Shown here: positions 58,109 through 64,000 of the stretch, piece after piece
Layout: every line of letters starts with the position of its first letter
Numbering within the stretch: the stretch's first letter is position 1
Origin: Arthrobacter sp. ZGTC412
GTDB lineage: Bacteria > Actinomycetota > Actinomycetes > Actinomycetales > Micrococcaceae
Direction: 5' to 3'
Assembly: GCF_002929215.1 (NCBI RefSeq)
Contig: NZ_PJII01000014.1
Coordinates: 1-64,000, forward strand
DNA: 64,000 nt
Position numbers and translations under genes: made by a program
The notes under the pieces: model-generated
What the model was told of the DNA's origin: nothing
Database searches by the model: none
Seen by the model: only the letters and a program-made list of their open reading frames with translations

Positions 58109-58980
58109 TGAACCTACCGCAACCTGCCCCCGGCCTCCCTTCCCGCGTGGGGGTCCTCGGTGGCGGCCGCATGGGTGCCGGCATCGCCCACGCCTTCCTG
58201 GTTAAGGGTGCTGACGTACTGGTGGTCGAACGCGACGAGCAGTCGGCCGACGCCGCCCGGGAGCGGGTCGAATCCGCCGCCGCCAAGAGTATTGAGCGCG
58301 GTGCCGTTGCCGCAAACCTGGATGAACTGGTATCCCGGCTTGCCGTTGGCGTTGATCACGACGCCTTCAAAGACCGGCAACTGGTGGTCGAAGCCGTCCC
58401 GGAGGACTGGGACCTGAAGGTCACCGCGCTGCGGGGGATCGAGGAGCGGCTTGCAGGTGACGCGTACTTGGCGTCCAACACCTCGTCGCTGTCCGTCAGC
58501 GGCCTGGCGAGTGAACTTGAGCGGCCGGGGAACTTTCTGGGCCTGCACTTCTTCAACCCGGTTCCGGCGTCCACCCTGATCGAGGTGGTGCTCGGAACAC
58601 GCACGTCTCCCGAACTCGCTGCCGCGGCGAAGGGGTGGGTGGAGGCACTCGGCAAGACCGCCGTCGTCGTCAACGATGCTCCAGGCTTTGCGTCCTCAAG
58701 GCTGGGCGTTGCCATCGCCTTGGAGGCGATGCGCATGGTGGAGGAGGGGGTGGCCTCTGCCGAGGACATCGACGCCGCCATGGTCCTTGGCTACAAGCAC
58801 CCCACCGGCCCGCTGAAAACCACCGACATCGTGGGGCTCGATGTCCGGCTGGGCATTGCCGAGTACCTGCATTCCACCCTGGGCGACCGTTTCGCTCCGC
58901 CGCAGATCCTCAAGGACAAGGTGGCCAGGGGCGAGCTGGGGCGCAAGACCGGGAAGGGCTTTTTTGACTGGCCCAGCTGA
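58108..58980 (+). CDS. 3-hydroxyacyl-CoA dehydrogenase (PaaH-like)
   Basis: A 290-residue NAD-dependent dehydrogenase of the 3-hydroxybutyryl/3-hydroxyadipyl-CoA type. The Rossmann fold begins VGVLGGGRMGAGIAHAFL; VVEAVPEDWDLK, NTSSLSVSGLA, and LGLHFFNPVPAS with the catalytic His are canonical. The C-terminal domain has GRKTGKGFFDW, a conserved signature. It overlaps the hydratase stop by one base and completes a thiolase-hydratase-dehydrogenase set able to run one beta-oxidation round. Confidence 0.92.
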   Translation: MNLPQPAPGLPSRVGVLGGGRMGAGIAHAFLVKGADVLVVERDEQSADAARERVESAAAKSIERGAVAANLDELVSRLAVGVDHDAFKDRQLVVEAVPEDWDLKVTALRGIEERLAGDAYLASNTSSLSVSGLASELERPGNFLGLHFFNPVPASTLIEVVLGTRTSPELAAAAKGWVEALGKTAVVVNDAPGFASSRLGVAIALEAMRMVEEGVASAEDIDAAMVLGYKHPTGPLKTTDIVGLDVRLGIAEYLHSTLGDRFAPPQILKDKVARGELGRKTGKGFFDWPS

Positions 58981-58989
58981 GAGTGCGAT

Positions 58990-59223
58990 CTAGTCGAAGA
59001 AGCCCACGATGTATCCGATGAAGTACAGGAGTGACAACAGGACCACTACCGCGATAGCTGCGATCACGAAGAACTGTGTGATCTTCTTTGTGCCGTGCTC
59101 GTCGTGGCCCTGGGGTCCGGCTGTCGAGGCTTCACCCGGGGGCGTTTCGCCCGGGGGCACGCCGCCGCCAGGCTCCAGACCTGTGATCTTGTCGTCCTCC
59201 GGATCTGGATTGGTTCCTGACAC
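58990..59223 (-). CDS. DUF6480 small membrane protein
   Basis: A 77-residue protein with a Pro/Gly/Glu-rich N-terminus (GLEPGGGVPPGETPPGEAS), as in the DUF6480 family, and a single C-terminal transmembrane helix (FFVIAAIAVVVLLSLLYFI). Convergent with the dehydrogenase operon. Function unknown. The start at 59223 gives the family length. Confidence 0.72.
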   Translation of the reverse strand: MSGTNPDPEDDKITGLEPGGGVPPGETPPGEASTAGPQGHDEHGTKKITQFFVIAAIAVVVLLSLLYFIGYIVGFFD

Positions 59224-59299
59224 GTTTTACTCCCTCGCTCGCGGTCCTGATGCTTTCCCCAGCGTATCCGGCCCGGATGGTTGGACCTAGGCTGGGACT

Positions 59300-59906
59300 G
59301 TGACCTTCCTTGAACCCCTTACCCTGACCGGCCGGTATGTAACCCTGGAGCTACTGGACGTTGACCATCACGACGGTTTGGTTGAAGCCGCACGGGACGG
59401 TGAGCTCTGGCGTCTCTGGTACACGTCCGTGCCGGCGCCTGACGATATGGCAGCCGAAATCCAGCGGCGGCTCACCCTGCAGGAGCAGGGTTCGATGCTG
59501 CCGTTCACCACTCGGCTCATCGACCCAGCGACCGGTGGCCCTGGCCGGATCATCGGGATGACCACCTACATGAACGTCGACGCCGGCACTCCCCGGGTGG
59601 AGATCGGCTCCACCTGGAATGCCGCTTCAGTGCAGGGGACCGGGACGAATCCGGACTCCAAGCTGCTGCTCCTGCGGCACGCGTTCGAGGTTCTTGGCTG
59701 CCCGGCCGTGGAGTTCCGGACGCACTGGCTCAACCATCAGTCGCGCGAAGCCATAGCGCGGCTGGGTGCCAAGCAGGACGGCGTGCTCCGCAACCACTCA
59801 AGGACGCGCGACGGGATGTTGCGACACCGTGGTGTTTTCCATCCTCGAGCACGAATGGCCCATGGTCCGCGCCGGACTGGAATACCGGTTGGCCCGGCGG
59901 GGTTAG
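59300..59906 (+). pseudogene. GNAT family N-acetyltransferase, frameshifted
   Basis: RimJ/RimL-type acetyltransferase with LTGRYVTLELL and FTTRLIDP at the start and RTHWLNHQSREAIARLGAKQ near the CoA-binding core, ending normally with a segment on acceptor binding. The frame follows the family to DGMLR (about 59822), then the reading frame shifts: the expected DTVVFSILEHEWPMVRAG lies in the next frame, ending at a TAG at 59906. One base seems to be missing near 59822. Read in the original frame the protein runs to 60019 with nonsense sequence and overlaps the convergent esterase gene. Either a real mutation or a sequence error; the corrected product would have about 202 residues. Confidence 0.8.
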
Positions 59907-60751
59907 CGAACGGCGTAGGCGCCAGCTTGGTTGAGCGCCGTGAAGTACGCCCTGTAGCCCCTGGCGTTCGGGTGGAAGGCATCGGACGCGGTGCCAAGGT
60001 TGATCCATGGGTCTCCTGACAAAGCCCCGTGGCCGGCAAAAGCGGCCCTTACATCTACATACTGCACTTTGGGATCGCCGGACGTGGCTTTGTCGGCAGC
60101 AGTGGCCGCGGCGGCGATGGTTCCATTGAGGAGGTCAGACAGTTGCGTGGCCTGGTAGATGAACACCGCAGCCGTATCGGTCCGACCCGCTGGGATTGGG
60201 TCGAGGAGGTAGGGGTATCCGGTCACCACGATCTTGGCGGTGGGCGCTGCGGTCTGCACGCTCCGGATCTTCGAAAGCAGGTCGCTGTACAGCTGTCCGC
60301 TCTGTATCTGCGTCGTTGCATAGGCGGTGGCAGTGCCACAGGCCGTACCCGGGGTGTCACCTAGTAAGGCGACGCCGCAATAGTTGATGATGTCGCCGAA
60401 GCCGATGTTGTTGCCGCCGGCGGTGATGGTTACGAGCTCGGTGCTCTTGTTCAGCTTGCGGAGCTGGTCGTTCATTACATCACGGGTCGTCCGGCCGCTG
60501 CAGGCGGCGTTCGTGACGAGGTGGATGGCTTTGGCCTCATCAGCGAGCTCGGAGTAGGCATTTTCGCTCCGGTAACACCCGTCGAGGTACGGCCCCGCCC
60601 CCTGCCCGGCGGCGAAAGAGTCACCCAGTGCGATGTACTTAGTCTTCTCCGCTGCGTACACCGGAGCCACCGCCAAACCTGCTGCCATGGCAAGGGCGGC
60701 GAGCCCGGCACCCACAGCCGAGTGCCGCCGCCGTGCTTTTGCAGTTCCCAT
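59903..60751 (-). CDS. Secreted SGNH/GDSL esterase
   Basis: A 282-residue exported hydrolase. The signal peptide (RRRHSAVGAGLAALAMAAGL ending VYAA) is followed by block I IALGDSFAAGQGAGPYLDGC with the nucleophilic Ser, a Gly in ACSGRTT (block II), ITAGGNNIGFGD (block III) and DAFHPNARGYRAYF (block V, catalytic Asp and His). Several cysteine pairs typical of secreted streptomycete lipase-like SGNH enzymes are visible. The ATG at 60751 has AAAGGGG upstream; in-frame ATGs further up are less likely. It would act outside the cell on esters. The gene ends convergent with the GNAT pseudogene. Confidence 0.9.
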   Translation of the reverse strand: MGTAKARRRHSAVGAGLAALAMAAGLAVAPVYAAEKTKYIALGDSFAAGQGAGPYLDGCYRSENAYSELADEAKAIHLVTNAACSGRTTRDVMNDQLRKLNKSTELVTITAGGNNIGFGDIINYCGVALLGDTPGTACGTATAYATTQIQSGQLYSDLLSKIRSVQTAAPTAKIVVTGYPYLLDPIPAGRTDTAAVFIYQATQLSDLLNGTIAAAATAADKATSGDPKVQYVDVRAAFAGHGALSGDPWINLGTASDAFHPNARGYRAYFTALNQAGAYAVR

Positions 60752-60903
60752 TTTGTTCCCCTTTGAACGGTGGGCAGAAGGCATGTAGGTGTCACCGTAC
60801 GCCAGCAGCGCCGCGGCCGTCACGGGGTCTGGTTACCCGATTTCAGCGAAATGTCCCCTAAAGTGACGTGCGGCTCCTGTGGCCAGTGTGGTTAGCTGTC
60901 CGG

Positions 60904-61623
60904 ATGAGCAAAGCGGACGGGTCCATGGACTGGGATGGTGCTGTCAACGCGTGGCATGTGGCAGGCGGTGTTTACCGGATGGGCCGGCGCGAATGGCTGA
61001 CGGAGGCGGGCTGGCGGCAGGCTTACGACGACGGCGTCCGCACCGTGATTGACCTCCGTAACGCTGCCGAGGCACGGCGCCGGGACAGCGACCCGCTGGT
61101 GGCCGGCTCGGCCTTGGCCGGAATCACAGTCGTTACTGCGCCTACCGAGGAGCCGGGCGACCCGCGCTTCACCCAGCTGTCCGGTCCCTACCTCAACGAT
61201 CCTGCCTATTACCCAGACAACGCCCGTTTCTTTCCGGAGAAGCTGGCGGGAGTATTCCGTGAGCTTGCAGCAGCGGCGGCGCGGGGTAATGTGGTGCTGC
61301 ACTGCGCCGCTGGCCGGGATCGCAGCGGAATGGTGGCCGCCATGGTCCAGGATCTCGCTGGCGCCTCGGACCAGGAAATCGCTGACAGCTACCGGCGTGC
61401 GGCCCGGGGCATCAACGAGCGCTACCGCACGCATGGACCGCCGCACGCGCGGGAGCGCTACGTTGAGGAAGCCGAGCTGGCGCCGCTGCTCGAGCAGCGC
61501 GGCGAAGCGGTGGTGGACTTTGTACGGAGCCTGGACACGCGTTCTTTCCTGCTGCGGAACGGTGTCACCTCTGGCGAGCTGGACGCGGTGCTGGCCCTCT
61601 GCGGAGCCGGGGTGTCCCGATGA
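60904..61623 (+). CDS. Tyrosine-protein phosphatase (PTP-Z/dual-specificity type)
   Basis: A 239-residue cysteine phosphatase. The active site HCAAGRDRSGMVAA (about residues 132-145) is a classical HCX5R loop, and VIDLRNAAEARRRDSDP supplies the upstream conserved part as in MptpB-like and actinobacterial DSP enzymes. ATG at 60904 is preferred over an in-frame GTG at 60868, although neither has a strong ribosome site. Its stop overlaps the start of the secreted protease (ATGA). Substrates may be phosphotyrosine proteins or phosphoinositides. Confidence 0.87.
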   Translation: MSKADGSMDWDGAVNAWHVAGGVYRMGRREWLTEAGWRQAYDDGVRTVIDLRNAAEARRRDSDPLVAGSALAGITVVTAPTEEPGDPRFTQLSGPYLNDPAYYPDNARFFPEKLAGVFRELAAAAARGNVVLHCAAGRDRSGMVAAMVQDLAGASDQEIADSYRRAARGINERYRTHGPPHARERYVEEAELAPLLEQRGEAVVDFVRSLDTRSFLLRNGVTSGELDAVLALCGAGVSR

Positions 61624-64000
61624 ACAGGGACAGACTGCGCCGAGCCCTCTTCTTAAGCACTGCAACGGGCGTGCTGGCTGCGTCCGCCTACGCGGCTGTT
61701 CCCGCCTGGGCGGCGGGGGACGACAGCGCAACTGGGGCCACAGGTCCGGCCGCAAGCATCGTAGCAAGCCCGGCCACGGAGACTCCGAGGCCCGCAGATT
61801 CCGGCGGCATTTCCGCAGCTGGTCTCGCGGTTACGGTCCAGCGTGACCTCGGCGTCAGCCGAGAGCAGTTCGACGCGGCGGGGGAGTTGGCCGTCCAGGC
61901 AGAGGCCGCCGCGGCGAAGCTCCGCCCCGTTCCTGGCTACACGGGGATCCGTTTGGCAGGCAGCAGGATCATCGTGACGGGTTTCGGAGCCGAACTGCAG
62001 GCCGCCGTGCACGCGCTCGCCGCCCGCGCTCCAGGCCTTCCACTGGAGCTGGAAGCGGCACCTGCGCCTGAACCAGCAGCGTCCGCATTACCGGCGCCCG
62101 GATCCGAACTTGCTGCCAGCACCGAGCAGCTTTTCCAGGCCTACGTGCACCACGTCGGTATCACGGGCCTGCAGGCGGTGGTCAGCACTGGTTCCAAGTT
62201 TGTCATCAGGACCGGGGGCGTCAACACGCCGGAATCGGCAGGCACGGCGGCTCCGTTCATCACTGGTTCAGCGGTGACGGAAACGGGCACCGGAAAGATG
62301 TCGCCGTCGGAATTCGTGTCCAGGTACGCAAACGTCGAACTGGCGCCGGGAGCCCCCTTGAAGCCGGAAGCCGACGTCCCGGGTGGGGTGGGTTATGCAG
62401 CTGACAGCGGATGGATTTGTTCGACAGGTTTCTCCGCGTTCACCCCGGCGGGCCTGCCTGCCGTTCTGACCGCCGGGCACTGTGGCGAGGATGGCGCGTC
62501 CAAAACCGCTGACCTGCTGTTCCAGGGAGAGCGGGCAGGATTGCTGGGCAACTTCGAGTTCAGTCAATTCGGCGGACCGGGCAACACCCCAGTACTGCGG
62601 CCCAATAACGGCACAGACCCCGGGAACGTGGGAACGGACCTCTCGGTCATTGGTTCCCTCCGCGCGGATCTGGACCCGCTGCCCGCAGCTACCACGTGGG
62701 GCGACGCGACTGCCCCGGGACCGGACGTCAAAATCATCAGCGCGGCTGCCCCGGTGATTGGGATGGACGTGTGCCGTTCCGGCTGGCGGACGGGATGGTC
62801 GTGCGGCACCATCAGCGAGGTTGGGATTTACCTCATTGAAGGGACCAACTATGCAAAAGACAAGAGGGATCTCAGGGCCATCAGGGGCTTCCTGTCCTTG
62901 GATGTGCAGTCTGCTGGCGGCGACTCGGGTGGCCCGTGGATCAGCGGAAACTTCGCAGTGGGCATTCATTCCGCCGGGGAAAGCGGAGGGGCCCAGAACT
63001 TCGCCCTGGCCGCCACCCTGCAGGATGCACTCGAGGTGCTGCCCGGGTACCAGCTGGAAGTCTTCCTGAATAAGCCGGTGCTAACTTCGCCCGCGCTTGG
63101 GGAAAGCGTGCAGGCAAGCCACGCCATCTCCGGACGGGTTCCCGCGGAGCCGGCCTCCGCTGCAGGTACCGCCGTCCGCATCACCCTGCCCGGCCATGAA
63201 ACCTTCGACGTGCCCGTCGACGAAGCCGGCTCTTGGAGCTTTAACGCCCCGTGGCCTGCCGGCCCGTTGACCTTCCAAGCTGAAACGTTAAACGGCTCCA
63301 GCCGTTCCAGGGCGGCGTCGCTGACGGCAGATGTTGCGCCGGCACCCCTGGCCTCTCCCACGATCGCGGCTCCTTCCGGCCAGCCCCTGACGGAGCTGAC
63401 CACCCTTTCCGGCACGGGCGCTCCGGGTGCAACCGTCACCGTGTCAGGTGACGTGGCGGGCTCCGGAACAGTAGGCCTGGACGGGCGATGGACGGCCAGC
63501 GTGGCAGGCACGGCAGCTTTCGGCAATGTGACGGCAAACGCTGTGCTGTCCTCGCCGGGCACGGCCAACAGCCCTGCTGCCACAGCAACGGTCCAGGTCA
63601 CGCCTCCGCGTCCTGTCATCGCAAGCATCAATGACGGGCAGCATTTCCGCCAGGACAACCTGCCGCAACCCATTTCCGGCAGCGGTATCGAGGGGGCAGA
63701 GGTCACCGTGTCGATCGATGGCAAGCCCCTTTCCAGCCCCACATCAGGCGGACTGGTCGGATCCCGGTCGGCGGCGCCGGCCCTGGTTCCGCTGGAGCTG
63801 GTTGCGGGCGGAACTTGGCAGGTTCCCTTCCCTGACGGACTGGCCCCCGGAACACACATGGTTTCCGTAATCCAGGCCCTGGACGGACTCTCCTCGGCAC
63901 CGGCCACCGCATCGTTTGTCCTTGACCCCGCTCGGCAGCCGGCCCAGGCTGACCTTGCCCCGCCGGTACCGCAGGCTCCTGCAGACGAGCCGCCCGCCGT
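61620..64000 (+). CDS. Secreted S1 serine protease with Ig-like domains, C-terminus off window
   Basis: A rightward gene cut by the window end; about 793 residues are visible. Signal peptide (RRALFLSTATGVLAASAYAA, cleaved near AWAAG), then a prodomain like alpha-lytic protease (LAVTVQRDLGVSREQFDAAG). The S1 (chymotrypsin-fold) domain has LTAGHCGED (about 283, His), GTDLSVIG (Asp) and GGDSGGPWISG (about 433, Ser), with cysteine pairs as in streptogrisins. From about 480 there are at least three bacterial Ig-like or Big repeats (SPTIAAPSGQPLTE, VIASINDGQHFRQD) and a Pro/Ala-rich end. Starts in the phosphatase stop (ATGA). Probably an extracellular protease anchored to or spanning the wall. Confidence 0.88.
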   Translation, partial: MNRDRLRRALFLSTATGVLAASAYAAVPAWAAGDDSATGATGPAASIVASPATETPRPADSGGISAAGLAVTVQRDLGVSREQFDAAGELAVQAEAAAAKLRPVPGYTGIRLAGSRIIVTGFGAELQAAVHALAARAPGLPLELEAAPAPEPAASALPAPGSELAASTEQLFQAYVHHVGITGLQAVVSTGSKFVIRTGGVNTPESAGTAAPFITGSAVTETGTGKMSPSEFVSRYANVELAPGAPLKPEADVPGGVGYAADSGWICSTGFSAFTPAGLPAVLTAGHCGEDGASKTADLLFQGERAGLLGNFEFSQFGGPGNTPVLRPNNGTDPGNVGTDLSVIGSLRADLDPLPAATTWGDATAPGPDVKIISAAAPVIGMDVCRSGWRTGWSCGTISEVGIYLIEGTNYAKDKRDLRAIRGFLSLDVQSAGGDSGGPWISGNFAVGIHSAGESGGAQNFALAATLQDALEVLPGYQLEVFLNKPVLTSPALGESVQASHAISGRVPAEPASAAGTAVRITLPGHETFDVPVDEAGSWSFNAPWPAGPLTFQAETLNGSSRSRAASLTADVAPAPLASPTIAAPSGQPLTELTTLSGTGAPGATVTVSGDVAGSGTVGLDGRWTASVAGTAAFGNVTANAVLSSPGTANSPAATATVQVTPPRPVIASINDGQHFRQDNLPQPISGSGIEGAEVTVSIDGKPLSSPTSGGLVGSRSAAPALVPLELVAGGTWQVPFPDGLAPGTHMVSVIQALDGLSSAPATASFVLDPARQPAQADLAPPVPQAPADEPPA

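Noticed and set aside
1-64000. tRNA, rRNA, CRISPR arrays, complete IS elements or prophage genes
   Set aside because: None were recognised: no direct-repeat arrays with spacers, no transposase or integrase motif, and the small excisionase-type HTH is the conserved chromosomal version beside bS22.

Overview
The window is high-GC DNA from an actinobacterium, most likely a soil member of the Micrococcaceae (Arthrobacter/Pseudarthrobacter type). Support for this comes from the start codons (ATG with many GTG), many ATGA or TGATG gene overlaps, a bS22 microprotein, Rex, the actinobacterial System II cytochrome c maturation operon, menaquinone genes, a DinB2-type polymerase, and a DUF222/13E12 fragment at the left edge. 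The genus is inferred from gene content only. No rRNA, tRNA, CRISPR array or complete insertion sequence was seen.

Bases 1-20605 are mainly a carbohydrate block. It holds a GH42 beta-galactosidase, a CUT1 sugar ABC importer (binding protein and two permeases), a DUF624 (YesL-like) membrane protein, an MFS transporter, a broken GH78 alpha-L-rhamnosidase remnant, a Gfo/Idh/MocA dehydrogenase and a broken DUF1961 (YesU-like) remnant. A LacI regulator follows, divergent from a complete L-rhamnose pathway (mutarotase rhaM, isomerase rhaI, bifunctional aldolase/lactaldehyde dehydrogenase rhaEW, kinase rhaB), and then a GPH-type symporter. Similar LacI-type operators occur at the GH42/ABC, dehydrogenase and rhaM promoters, so the block looks like one regulon. 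Its content resembles rhamnogalacturonan-I side-chain and rhamnose use, partly decayed.

Bases 20606-31909 are housekeeping. A DAHP synthase gene is preceded by an aromatic leader peptide and attenuator hairpins. Next come a small HTH protein, bS22, a HAD phosphatase, a glutaredoxin-like protein, Rex, two small membrane proteins, YceI, and an operon of a histidine phosphatase with ResA/TlpA, CcdA, ResB and CcsB for cytochrome c maturation.

Bases 32063-40945 hold the most unusual system. They encode a membrane-anchored Hsp70-like protein with a long Pro-rich tail, a large LuxR-type regulator, an IniB-like protein with acidic DSFN repeats, and two dynamin-like GTPases with lengths close to mycobacterial IniA and IniC. 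This is an iniBAC-like membrane-stress locus with a putative sensor and regulator attached.

Bases 40969-53036 contain small membrane proteins, menA-menE-menB on the minus strand, a VOC protein, a CPBP protease, a Mn/Zn-type ABC importer, an ABC-F protein with an attenuator-like leader, and an amino acid permease with a structured 5' leader. Bases 53037-64000 contain a DinB2-like polymerase, CsbD, an SRPBCC protein, a pentapeptide protein, a thiolase/enoyl-CoA hydratase/3-hydroxyacyl-CoA dehydrogenase operon behind a PaaR-like operator, a DUF6480 protein, a frameshifted GNAT acetyltransferase, an SGNH esterase, a tyrosine phosphatase and the start of a secreted S1 protease. Three palindromic REP-like elements are scattered at 22.7, 53.1 and 55.9 kb.
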